DNA from: Pseudanabaena sp. FACHB-2040
GTDB taxonomy: Bacteria > Cyanobacteriota > Cyanobacteriia > Phormidesmidales > Phormidesmidaceae
Length of the DNA stretch: 44,779 nucleotides
Direction: 5' to 3'
Assembly: GCF_014696715.1 (NCBI RefSeq)
Contig: NZ_JACJQO010000030.1
Coordinates: forward strand, 1 to 44,779
In this document: positions 16,494-24,970 of the stretch, one piece after another
Numbering within the stretch: position 1 is the stretch's first letter
How the letters are laid out: each line of letters begins with the position of its first letter
The notes under the pieces: generated by a model
The model's database searches: none
Told to the model about the DNA's origin: nothing
What the model saw: the letters and a program-made list of their open reading frames with translations, nothing else
Translations under genes and position numbers: made by a program

Positions 16494-18548
16494 ATGAAGA
16501 TAAATACAATACTGTTTCTGGTTTTCAATCTATGGGCAACATGTGATGTATGGCTTTCCTATGCTTCTATGGCACTAGACTACTCCAACAGTAATTGTCG
16601 AGGCTTTAATTTCCGAGGTCAAGACCTAAGAGATGCAAACTTCAGCGAATCTGATATTCGTGGAGCTAATTTCAGGAATGCCGAGCTGCAGGGAGCAAAT
16701 TTCACTGGAGCAAAATCAGGACTCCAGAGGAGATGGGCTTTTAGCATAATAGTTGCAATGATGATGATAGCAGCCACTATAAGCACATTCGTGACTTCTG
16801 CTGGATTACTTGCCTCATTAAGAATCAGGATCAACCACATAGAGACAATTGTATTTGCAAGTCTAATCATTCTAGGAATGTTAAGTGCCTATATAGCAGT
16901 AAGCATGAATCAAAGAAGGACTCAAACTATTTCACAAGCACTATCAAGAACCGCGGTTTTATTATCAGAAGCTTTTGGACTACTGCTTGGAATTGCGGCG
17001 GGCACATCAATAGCACTTGGATCTGGGATTATAACCATTGCCATAACAGGTTTTTTAATGGGGGGGCTAATCACTTTCCTCACCTTGACACTACAAATAA
17101 CAATAATTTCAACAAGAATCATTTCAGGTTTCAAGTTGAGTCTATTACCGCCACTACTTGCTATTGCTGCAGGCATGGCAAGCACAAAAATAATTACAGC
17201 CAGTTCAGGTACTTTAATTTATATAGTATTTCTTATTTTAATATCTGTTTCCATAGATGCTCTTTGGGGCGGCCATCGAGCAATGCAAGGGGATCAAATT
17301 ATTGCTCTCACAAAGAAAATTTCAATTCTGATTTCTTCCATAGGTGGAACAACATTCAAAGATGCTACTTTGACATATGCCAACTTTAGCCATGCTGAAT
17401 TAAAATGCACAGATTTTCGAGTTAAGGATCTTTCATATGCTTGCTATCGTCATACAAAAAATATTGACAATTCGAGACTAAACGAACATTCTATATTATC
17501 GAGCTCTACTGTTCTCGATCTCTTAGTTAATGGTTCTGGCCGTGGAAAATCTTATATGGACAAGAATTTAGAAAGTTCTAATTTAAGCGAATTTGATTTA
17601 CGCGGAGCGAATTTAACTAGAGCCAATCTGAGTAAAGCATTGCTAAAAAAAGCTGATTTAAGAGGGGCTATCCTGCGTGAGACTTTAGCGACTGGCAGTG
17701 ATTTTACATCAGCTAAGCTAACTGGAACCTGCTTGCAAAATTGGAATATAGATGCAGCAACAAATTTAAAGAATGTTGAGTGTCAGTACTACTTCGAGCT
17801 AGAAAAGGAAGATGATAATGGCACTAGGGAGCGCCGTCCCCATGATCCTGATAAAATTTTTGAACCTGGCGATTTCGAGGCATACCATAGAAGGAGCTTT
17901 GATATTCTTCGTCTAATGACTAGGAAAGGTATTCATCCCGAGTCATTTTATGCTGCCTTTGAAAAGCTAATTCATGAGTTTCCAGGTATAGCCGGAGATT
18001 CTATCCAAGGAATTTGGAAGACTGGAAACGGCATTGCAATAGATGTGCAGGTTCCAGCTGGAACTGACAAGGGTAAGGCAGAGCATACTTTTGATGAAGC
18101 TTATAGAACTTCCCTCAAAGCAAGCGTAGATCCAGTTCTGTTGGATAATCCTGGCAGCATAGTCCTTTATTTAAACGTTAATGCAACTGCTATTAGTGAG
18201 AATAAAAGTATGAGTGGTGATCGCATTATCAACATGGGTAATGGTAATTATATTGAGTCTAATCCTGGAACCTATGTACAAGGTAACTATATCAACATGA
18301 ATCAAGACTTAGCTCAATCAGCATTGCAGATCCAGGATCTGCTTGAGCAGCTACAAAAGCAAGGGATGACTGTTGATGTTGCACAAAATCAGGTAGCCAA
18401 TGAGATGGCAGACGAAGCTAAAAAAGATCAAAAAATGAAGGATAAACTTGTAAGGTGGGGGCAGGCTCTGGGAGATGCAACAGTGAATGACGTTGTTAAA
18501 AGTGTTGTCAAACTTGCTATTCGCTCAGCGGGTATTCCGTTACCATAA
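16494..18548 (+). CDS. Membrane pentapeptide-repeat protein
   Basis: A 684-residue protein. An N-terminal hydrophobic segment leads into pentapeptide repeats (residues ~32-75: FNFRGQDLRDANFSESDIRGANF and on). About six TM segments follow (~83-260), then further A(D/N)LxX repeats (~290-420). A globular region at ~450-560 follows, with a beta-rich low-complexity stretch (GDRIINMGNGNYIESNPGTY) and a final helical domain. The gene is AT-rich compared with its neighbours, which suggests separate acquisition. IS remnants flank it on both sides. Its architecture suggests a membrane-linked sensor or effector in a conflict system; the function is not demonstrated. Confidence 0.8.
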   Translation: MKINTILFLVFNLWATCDVWLSYASMALDYSNSNCRGFNFRGQDLRDANFSESDIRGANFRNAELQGANFTGAKSGLQRRWAFSIIVAMMMIAATISTFVTSAGLLASLRIRINHIETIVFASLIILGMLSAYIAVSMNQRRTQTISQALSRTAVLLSEAFGLLLGIAAGTSIALGSGIITIAITGFLMGGLITFLTLTLQITIISTRIISGFKLSLLPPLLAIAAGMASTKIITASSGTLIYIVFLILISVSIDALWGGHRAMQGDQIIALTKKISILISSIGGTTFKDATLTYANFSHAELKCTDFRVKDLSYACYRHTKNIDNSRLNEHSILSSSTVLDLLVNGSGRGKSYMDKNLESSNLSEFDLRGANLTRANLSKALLKKADLRGAILRETLATGSDFTSAKLTGTCLQNWNIDAATNLKNVECQYYFELEKEDDNGTRERRPHDPDKIFEPGDFEAYHRRSFDILRLMTRKGIHPESFYAAFEKLIHEFPGIAGDSIQGIWKTGNGIAIDVQVPAGTDKGKAEHTFDEAYRTSLKASVDPVLLDNPGSIVLYLNVNATAISENKSMSGDRIINMGNGNYIESNPGTYVQGNYINMNQDLAQSALQIQDLLEQLQKQGMTVDVAQNQVANEMADEAKKDQKMKDKLVRWGQALGDATVNDVVKSVVKLAIRSAGIPLP

Positions 18549-18572
18549 AAGGGCATTTGAGAAATATTCAGG

Positions 18573-18764
18573 TTAGGCCAAGCACTTGAGCATGATCTGG
18601 AGTATTACTAGATAAATGAAGGTAGGAGTCTCGGACACAACCTCATAGTTCTTCCTCAACCAACATATCGCAACCGAGAGTAACTCACCCTGAATGAGGT
18701 AAATCGGCTGATTGATGCAGCAGAGCTGCGACCTGGTCGTCATCAAGTTAGGGTGTCGAAGCAT
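18573..18764 (-). pseudogene. IS5-family transposase C-terminal remnant
   Basis: The minus-strand frame ends with ICWLRKNYEVVSETPTFIYL then ILQIMLKCLA, which matches the conserved tail of IS5/IS427-type transposases (FAWLGRNRRL..YE..PETSEAFIYLAMIRLMLRRLA). The catalytic upstream portion is missing. Confidence 0.6.
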
Positions 18765-18832
18765 CTCGGACTACGGCAGAGACCAAGATTTCTCACTTTG
18801 CTCGGAATGACATATTTGTCATCCCTCAATAA

Positions 18833-19088
18833 GGCCCTAAAGTAGCGAAGCTGCATTTTGGGGCAACTTACCGAGTAAGCCCTTACGGGACAGGGGTTTC
18901 CGCTAGTACACCTTATGGACTAAAGTCGGCTTAAATTTTCTCAAAATTGAGTAGTACAAAGGCCATCTTTGCTCGTTTTGTCGGCTGAAAAGCCCATTCT
19001 CTCGTTGAGTAGTTGCCTGTAACGCAGCTAACCAAGCAATACAACCGAACTAAATTGCCCCAAAATGCAGCTTCGCTACTTTGGGGCC
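18833..19088. mobile_element. 256-bp MITE-like element with 34-bp terminal inverted repeats
   Basis: Left end 18833-18866 and right end 19055-19088 are inverted copies with one mismatch; 28 bp (18839-18866 versus 19055-19082) are perfectly complementary. The interior has no ORF of note. A 14-bp match to the outer end (GGCCCCAAAGTAGC) recurs at about 40774. Size and structure fit a non-autonomous transposable element. No clear target duplication is seen. Confidence 0.7.
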
Positions 19089-19273
19089 AAAAAACGATGA
19101 AACGCCCCTAATCCATAGGTTTCGGTGATTTCTTTTTGAAATGGCTGAAATTCTTTCGTATTAGGAGTTTCAGGCTGTTTATCCCATACGGCGGAACCAG
19201 TGCCCCGTTGCCGTCTCGCAGAGAATCGCCCAATCAAACCCTCAAAACCCTCAAAACCCAAACCCCATCCGCT

Positions 19274-22200
19274 TCATCCGTTCTCCTCTACTGCCTCACC
19301 GTTGCCCCATCGTTTCCAAGTCTCGCTTCTTTCCCTCAACGCCTCCAATACCTCTGGTGTAAAGGGACTCTGTCCCAATCGCAGCGCTTCTAACCAAACT
19401 TGCCGTTGCTGTTCATCTGCTCCTTGATGCAAAAAGCGATGGTTACTTCCATAGCCGCTCTTGGACAGTTTTTTCGTTACGAACTCAAAATCATCAATTG
19501 CCCCTTGTAAATCTCCTGTCAAAGCTCTCACCAGTCCTCGTGTATCACGGTAAATTGGCCAATCAGGAGCTGAATGAGTGGCTTTTTCACTTGCAAATAG
19601 AATTTCTGCTGCTTGATTGTGCAGGACACCAACCCAACAGAGCAGATCCCAGATTTCGGCATCAATTTCTAAGCCAGTGTCGATGGTTTGAGCTTCTTGG
19701 TAAGCCTGACTTGCCACCAACACGTTGCCCTGCTTGACCCCATCTATCCCCTGGCTCAAAACCACCGCCGCCTTGAACCGGGGAGTTTGAGCCAACGATT
19801 CGGGCACGTTGAGCGCTGCATGTAGACCCTGGGCACCTGCCCAATGGATTGCCCCATCCCACCGAATTTCATTCAAGTTGGCGCGGCGGAGGTCGGCGCT
19901 GCTGAGGTCGGCGCTGCGGAGGTCGGCGCGACGGAGGTCGGCGCTGCGGAGGTCGGCGCGGCGGAGGTTGGTGCCGATGAGGTCAGCGTGGCTGATGTTG
20001 GCGCTGCTGAGGTCGGCGCTGCTGAGGCTGGCGCTGCTGAGGTCGGCGCTGCTGAGGCTGGCGCTGCGGAGGTTGGTGCCGATGAGGTCGGCGCTGCTGA
20101 GGTCGGCGCTGCTGAGGTCGGCGCTGCTGAGGTCGGCGTGGCTGAGGTCGGCGCTGCTGAGGCTGGCGCTGCTGAGGTCGGCGCTGCGGAGGTCGGCGCT
20201 GCGGAGGTCGGCGCGGCTGAGGTCGGCGCGGCGGAGGTCGGCGCGGCGGAGAAATTTGCCCACGCTTTGGTTAAAAGTGCCCGGTTGCAAACAATCGCTG
20301 TAATGGATCATGCGGAGCCAGCGCATATGGTCATGACCGTCCGTATCCGGTTGACCGCAGGGATAGAAATGGATAGCCGCTTTTAGCGCCTCCACCGACT
20401 GAGCATACCGATGAATTTCCAGCAGCAAAATCAGCACATTCAACCCCGTAGAAATATCGACCTGGCGCTGTCCAACGGCAACCTGATACTTTTGCAGTTG
20501 GCGGGCTTTGCGCTGGGGCAGGGTTTCTTCAGTCGCATCGATAAACCTGCCATCACCCCAGTCCAGATAAAAAACCTCCAGCCGTTGGAACAGTTCCCCC
20601 CAATCCAGCTTGGCTTTTTTCAGCAAGCCGATCAGGTATTCCACAATTTCTTGGGTCAAAGCGCCAAAGCCAAACAGATCGTAGATTTCCCGGCACAGCA
20701 TCTCTTCACGAACGAGATAGGGTTTACCCCGACTATCCTCCTTTTTCGTCCAGCGCACGAGCGATTCAACCATCCGCTCGGCACACAAAAACTCACCAAA
20801 ACTCTTGTGAAAAAACTCGATCTGATTCTCGCTGCCCTCCGTCGATTTGAGATAAAACGCCGCCAGGGCATTCTTGAGGGGGTTTTGCTCGGCGTTTTGC
20901 TTTGCCTGGGCCAATAGCTGTTTTGCGCCCTCATCTTCTTTCAGCCGTTCTTCAATCAGGGCAATGGCGGCAGACTCGCCTCCCGACTGCACCACACACA
21001 ACCCCGCCTCCGCCAAAATGCTGCGCAGGTCTTCCGGGTCAAGTCCGGTAATTTTAGGGTTGAGATCAGCCCCGTTTTCACTGCGCTGCCGAGTCAACAC
21101 CCACTCTAGTGCCGCCTCATAAATTTGAATCCGCACGGCGACCGGGTCATCGCCAGTGAGCTGAGATTCCTGGAGTTTGCCATCGCGGTGCAGCGCCGCC
21201 AGCAGGTAAAGCAGCAGGGGTTCCCTTGCCAGGGTTTTAACCTGCTCCGGGCACTGCTGGTTTTGCAAAAATGCCTGAAACTGCTGGGTTTTTTCGCTGC
21301 CCGCCAGCTTTTCCCAGTTCACAAACCACTGCTGCTGAATCTCCGCCGCCATCGGCGCAATCTCGACCCGCTCCAGATTCAGGGGCATCAGCCGTTCCAC
21401 GCCATACAGCGCTAGGGGTCTGCCGGTAATTACCACCCGGTGGCTCCGTTCACTATTCTCAGCACAGCGTTTTTGAAACAAGCTCACCTGTTCCAAAAAT
21501 TGCTGGAGTCCTCCCGTGGTGCCCCGTTCCAGCAACAGTTCATCAAAGCCATCCAAAAAGAACAGAAAGCGCGTGTTGCGATCAGTCAACCAGCCCGCAT
21601 CTTTAGTGAAATCCGTGGCAATGGCATCCTCCAGGGTTTTGTCAAAATCCTGAGCGAAATTTTGGACAGCGCGCAACCGAATCAACAGGGGAATCCAGAT
21701 CGGCGACCACTCGCGCCGCACCTTGTCAGCAAACATCCGACAAAACACGCTCTTGCCCCGTCCAGGGCCACCCTGAATAAACAACACCTGCCCCTGTTTC
21801 TGGGCATCCTGCAATAGCGTTTCCGCCCAGGTTTCAATGCTTTGGGGTGTAGCCCTGTAATCTACCTGACCTTCCCTATCAACGGGTTGCACTTGCAGCG
21901 GCACATACAAATCTGCAAAGGTGAACGGCTCGTCAAACACTGTCTCCTGGGGCTTGCGGGCAATCACCTCCTCTAGGTAGAGATCGACACTGGCATAGCG
22001 TTCCTGGTCTTGAAACCAACCCTCCCCATAGACCGCCGCCAGCCGCTTCACTTGGTCGCGCACCTCCGCCACAATCTCCTTCAGGTAGCGGTGGGTGCTG
22101 CGGGCAATTCGTTCCGTGGTGCGATCGCCCTCTTCCGGCGATAACCCCGCCTCCTGCAACCGCTGGCTCAGCAGCCCATTAAAAATCCGCGCCAGTTGCG

Positions 22201-22714
22201 ACTCATGGAAACAAATCAGCGTCTTTCGGGCTTCCTGCTCGGTTAGCTCCACCTCCTTGCCGTCTAGCTCCAGCTTCTTGCCCACCTGTTGAATCTGGTT
22301 TGTCAACGCTTCCGATGCAGGTTGGTCAGACAACCGCTGCACCAGATCTGGATGCTGCTCTAGAAAAACCTGGACACTTTTCAGGTAGGCAGTCTGGGCG
22401 GCGATCGCCACCCCCACCTCCAACGTCGGCTCCTGCCGCGTTGCCTCCACAATGTATTTCAGCAGCCCCGTCGCCAACGGCACAAACGGCAAAGCCGCCG
22501 TCGCTACCTGCCCCAATGGTGAACTCAACACATCCAGCAACGATGAAAAATGGTTGACCAGGGGTGCCAGTTCTTGCGCGCTCTTGTTTTCCTGAATCGC
22601 TTTTGCCAGTTCGGCGATCGTCTTCAGGCTATCCACACTTCCTTTAACCGTATCCTCCCAGGAAATCGGCGTATTCAAACCTCGCCAGACATCGCGCCAG
22701 AGTTGTTTCACCAT
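19274..22714 (-). CDS. NACHT STAND NTPase with pentapeptide-repeat sensor domain
   Basis: About 1146 residues from the ATG at 22714 (a TTG at 22735 is possible). An N-terminal helical domain (~1-280) is followed by a NACHT NTPase: Walker A VLFIQGGPGRGKSVF near 316, Walker B RFLFFLDGFDELL near 388, and a sensor-like VVITGRPLALYG. A helical NACHT-associated region follows, then 25 uninterrupted pentapeptides (RRADL, SSADL, SHADL, IGTNL) at ~820-945 and a ~200-residue C-terminus with TPR-like helices (LVRALTGDLQGAIDDFEFV). STAND NTPases of this type are sensors in antiphage conflict systems: ligand binding triggers oligomerisation. No separate effector nuclease is seen; the N-terminal helices could be the effector or an adaptor. 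Confidence 0.88.
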   Translation of the reverse strand: MVKQLWRDVWRGLNTPISWEDTVKGSVDSLKTIAELAKAIQENKSAQELAPLVNHFSSLLDVLSSPLGQVATAALPFVPLATGLLKYIVEATRQEPTLEVGVAIAAQTAYLKSVQVFLEQHPDLVQRLSDQPASEALTNQIQQVGKKLELDGKEVELTEQEARKTLICFHESQLARIFNGLLSQRLQEAGLSPEEGDRTTERIARSTHRYLKEIVAEVRDQVKRLAAVYGEGWFQDQERYASVDLYLEEVIARKPQETVFDEPFTFADLYVPLQVQPVDREGQVDYRATPQSIETWAETLLQDAQKQGQVLFIQGGPGRGKSVFCRMFADKVRREWSPIWIPLLIRLRAVQNFAQDFDKTLEDAIATDFTKDAGWLTDRNTRFLFFLDGFDELLLERGTTGGLQQFLEQVSLFQKRCAENSERSHRVVITGRPLALYGVERLMPLNLERVEIAPMAAEIQQQWFVNWEKLAGSEKTQQFQAFLQNQQCPEQVKTLAREPLLLYLLAALHRDGKLQESQLTGDDPVAVRIQIYEAALEWVLTRQRSENGADLNPKITGLDPEDLRSILAEAGLCVVQSGGESAAIALIEERLKEDEGAKQLLAQAKQNAEQNPLKNALAAFYLKSTEGSENQIEFFHKSFGEFLCAERMVESLVRWTKKEDSRGKPYLVREEMLCREIYDLFGFGALTQEIVEYLIGLLKKAKLDWGELFQRLEVFYLDWGDGRFIDATEETLPQRKARQLQKYQVAVGQRQVDISTGLNVLILLLEIHRYAQSVEALKAAIHFYPCGQPDTDGHDHMRWLRMIHYSDCLQPGTFNQSVGKFLRRADLRRADLSRADLRSADLRSADLSSASLSSADLSHADLSSADLSSADLSSADLIGTNLRSASLSSADLSSASLSSADLSSANISHADLIGTNLRRADLRSADLRRADLRSADLSSADLRRANLNEIRWDGAIHWAGAQGLHAALNVPESLAQTPRFKAAVVLSQGIDGVKQGNVLVASQAYQEAQTIDTGLEIDAEIWDLLCWVGVLHNQAAEILFASEKATHSAPDWPIYRDTRGLVRALTGDLQGAIDDFEFVTKKLSKSGYGSNHRFLHQGADEQQRQVWLEALRLGQSPFTPEVLEALRERSETWKRWGNGEAVEENG
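19880..20253. repeat. 15-bp minisatellite coding the pentapeptide repeats
   Basis: About 25 head-to-tail copies of a 15-bp unit (GAGGTCGGCGCTGCT and close variants) encode the pentapeptide domain of the NACHT protein. The DNA is far more uniform than protein selection alone would require, implying recent expansion or gene conversion by slippage. Confidence 0.85.
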
Positions 22715-23041
22715 TGATTTATTTTGGAGCAGCAATTTAGGGATAGTGTAGCCGACCTGGATTCGATGAACTTTTAGACAGTGAGGGTGGCGATCGCACC
22801 AGCAGTCAATGAGGCAGGGTCAATCATTGGGGAAACTCCAAGGCTAGGGCTGTATCTTTTCTATCAAAGAAATTCCGAATTCTGCCGGAAACGTCTACTT
22901 AATTTGGTAAAAACCTCCTCTGAGGCTAAAATAGCTTCACTTGCAGCCTGATCCTTGCAGCTTGAAACATGAGTATTTTTCAAACTGCTTGCAGGGGGAA
23001 TTAGGTGAGGGTTTATGAACGGTTTGATGTCTCTAGCCGCC

Positions 23042-23124
23042 AGCTAACAAGTCGTTGGAGCGGCGATTTGAAGGTTTTTGCTTCGTTCCAGTCTTCTCGT
23101 CGCCGCTCAACTTGGTCGTTAGGC
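23042..23124 (+). repeat. Integron-type attC recombination site
   Basis: An 83-bp imperfect palindrome with attC layout. R'' is AGCTAAC (23042-23048) and L'' is GTTGGAGCGGCGA (23054-23066). L' is TCGCCGCTCAAC (23100-23111) and R' is GTTAGGC (23118-23124), matching GTTRRRY. L'' carries one extra G relative to L', the position of the extrahelical base that sets strand choice in attC sites. The orientation corresponds to cassettes transcribed on the plus strand. No integron integrase gene is nearby. Confidence 0.75.
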
Positions 23125-23187
23125 AGTTGATTGTTCGGATAGGGCTTGGTTTGAGGTGTATCTATCGACTTCGACCGCGTCAGCACC

Positions 23188-23574
23188 ATGGACCGGACCA
23201 GCGTCCCCGACCGAGCTCTCGCCCACGCCCTCAGTTATGCTCAAGAGTTAATTGAAGGCAGTTTTTTTACAACTGCTAGCTTTAATCAAATACCGGAGCA
23301 TCTACTCCAACTTAAAGCATCAACTCCAGGAAACCGTGCAACTTCTATGGAATGGAAGCAGTGGGCTGCTAATTTCCAATTCGCACGGTTTAAGGCTTTA
23401 GAGCTTAACCCAGAACAGGTGTTGTTCTCAACAGAAGAATTGAGAGCTTTCGGCAACTCCCTCTACGCTACGGAGATTCTAGTCCGCTGTAAGGAGTCCG
23501 CTGTCCGAATCTCTCAATCTTCTTGGGAAGAAATTGAAGCCCGACTTCTAACTCTCGACGAGATACCCGCTTAA
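23188..23574 (+). CDS. Orphan NACHT C-terminal-like helical protein, in cassette position
   Basis: A 128-residue helical soluble protein starting 63 bp after the attC site. The C-terminal ~45 residues (LYATEILVRCKESAVRISQSSWEEIEARLL) resemble the helical tail found at the end of cyanobacterial NACHT conflict proteins (NCH-type domains). Here it stands without an NTPase. It lies close to the complete NACHT gene, which lacks this tail, so it could be a detached partner domain. Its stop overlaps the convergent recombinase gene by 4 bp. The family resemblance is from memory and moderate. Confidence 0.55.
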   Translation: MDRTSVPDRALAHALSYAQELIEGSFFTTASFNQIPEHLLQLKASTPGNRATSMEWKQWAANFQFARFKALELNPEQVLFSTEELRAFGNSLYATEILVRCKESAVRISQSSWEEIEARLLTLDEIPA

Positions 23575-24137
23575 CCAGCCGCAGGAAATAGCTTATCCAG
23601 CATCTCTTGATGTTGGCTGAATGCCTCAGCACTGCCAATATCAAGGTACCGCTCAAGCGACGCCAGGGTAAAGTGTCCAGTAACGCGCTGAATTGATCGC
23701 AGTGGCACCCCGGCCAGGTGCAGGTGTGTCGCCATCGACCGCCGGAAGCTGTGAGAGCTAACACCATCGACTCCGATCAACCCAGCCGCCCGCTTCAGCG
23801 CCTTTTCAAACGCGACTGGCGTTAAGTGCCCACTCTGCCCGCTGCTGGGAAACAGAAATCCGCTACGGGGCAAGTCGGCAGCGTCCAAAGCTTCCTTTAG
23901 CTGCCGCGTGATCTCTACAGTGCGAGTTTTCTTCGTCTTCGTGTTGCTGGCCCGATAAACGATACGGCCGGCTTTGACGTCCTCGGCCCGCAGCTGCAGC
24001 ACCTCACCGATCCGGGCAGCAGTGTAATAACAGATTTGACTAATGACTAGATGAGGCTGGCCTAGCTCCCCCCACAAATCCTGTAGCTGGTCGGGAGAAA
24101 AAACTGCCGCCTGCCCAAAGCGATTCACTTTAGCCAT
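23571..24137 (-). CDS. Minimal tyrosine recombinase (catalytic domain only)
   Basis: A 188-residue recombinase consisting of the catalytic domain without the N-terminal core-binding domain. Visible motifs are Arg I in YTAARIGEVLQL, the lysine hairpin ASNTKTKKTRTVEI, HSFRRSMATHLHL (HxxR), TGHFTLASLERYL with the Tyr nucleophile. All catalytic residues are present. A truncated paralogue starts 530 bp upstream with nearly the same N-terminus. Such short recombinases are frequent in cyanobacteria. A hairpin with 11-bp arms upstream (24170-24195) is a candidate binding or recombination site. Confidence 0.85.
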   Translation of the reverse strand: MAKVNRFGQAAVFSPDQLQDLWGELGQPHLVISQICYYTAARIGEVLQLRAEDVKAGRIVYRASNTKTKKTRTVEITRQLKEALDAADLPRSGFLFPSSGQSGHLTPVAFEKALKRAAGLIGVDGVSSHSFRRSMATHLHLAGVPLRSIQRVTGHFTLASLERYLDIGSAEAFSQHQEMLDKLFPAAG

Positions 24138-24155
24138 TGCTCGGTCCGTCTAAAC

Positions 24156-24671
24156 CTACCTCCATGCTAGTATGTCTTTTGGTAAAAAGACATACCGCTT
24201 TTCGGCGTTTGATGCGGCTAAAGGCAGTATGGGCCGCCACCAGAACTTGAGACGGGGGTGAGACAGAGCTGAAACCCGCATTCTTTCGTTTTTTCGTCTT
24301 ACGATTAGACGATTGAGACAAAAGGGGAAGCTTTTGAGTCTCCTGGTGAAAGTCGCGCTTACTTGGTGCCGGGCATGGGTAGGTTGAGATGAACCTGGCG
24401 ACCCTTGACTTCGTAAAGCTCGGCGCTGCTGTAGCTGCGGGGGAATTTGAGTTGTCCTGGTCGTTCTCGTTTTGGTCTTGGCCGCTCGGTAGACAATCGC
24501 ATCGCCGCGCAGATCCTGCCGCTCCAGGCTGACCACCTCTCCACACCGAGCAGCGGTGAAGTAGGCGATCTGCGTCACCAACCGGTAGGGCTGATCCAAC
24601 TCGCCCCAAATCTCCCTCAACTGATCCGGCGTCAACACCGTGGCTTGACCATTCCGATTTGACTTAGCCAT
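24156..24671 (-). pseudogene. Broken paralogue of the minimal tyrosine recombinase
   Basis: The first ~80 residues (MAKSNRNGQATVLTPDQLREIWGEL, later YFTAARCGEVVSLE, YRAAKTKTRTTRT) align closely with the intact recombinase at 23571-24137. After about 24431 the similarity stops: the remainder is Arg/Ser-rich read-through and lacks HxxR and the Tyr nucleophile. It is therefore a truncated, inactive copy, with unrelated sequence joined to it. Tandem arrangement suggests duplication followed by decay. Confidence 0.75.
24170..24195. repeat. 11-bp inverted repeat upstream of minimal recombinase
   Basis: GTATGTCTTTT (24170-24180) is inverted at 24185-24195 with a 4-nt spacer. It lies 33 bp before the recombinase ATG. 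The symmetry and spacing resemble a core site for a tyrosine recombinase or an operator. Confidence 0.5.
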
Positions 24672-24970
24672 CCGGCCACCTTTGCCTAAAATCTTTCAGC
24701 GTTCTTCTTTTTGATAAATCAGGAACGAACTTGCTTGATTCCAGCGGCTTGGGCGGGGGGGCGCTAAATTTTTTCGTGCTTAATGAGAATTATTGCAGGC
24801 AGGGTTTACAGGAAAGCCTTTTTGAGATTCATTGAACTACTCACAAAATGGCTTGGAAGCCTTTAACAAGAACGGGCAGTCTCATGTCTTGAGCCTAAGC
24901 TGAGAGGATTCCTTGGCTCTATAGTCTGGCTTTGGGGCAATGGCCATTAAGGTCTCGCCGATAAGCATAC
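24672..24970. other. Intergenic region, nothing recognised
   Basis: About 300 bp between the broken recombinase and the CBS/HEPN gene. I see no ORF, repeat or structured RNA here. Confidence 0.5.

Noticed and set aside
19880-20253. CRISPR-like regular repeats
   Set aside because: Units are only 15 bp with no spacers and are in frame with the NACHT gene, so it is a coding minisatellite.
19844-20386. Long plus-strand ORF of EVGAAEVGA repeats antisense to the NACHT gene
   Set aside because: It is the mirror frame of the pentapeptide minisatellite, has no start context, and lies entirely inside a gene whose protein has clear domains.
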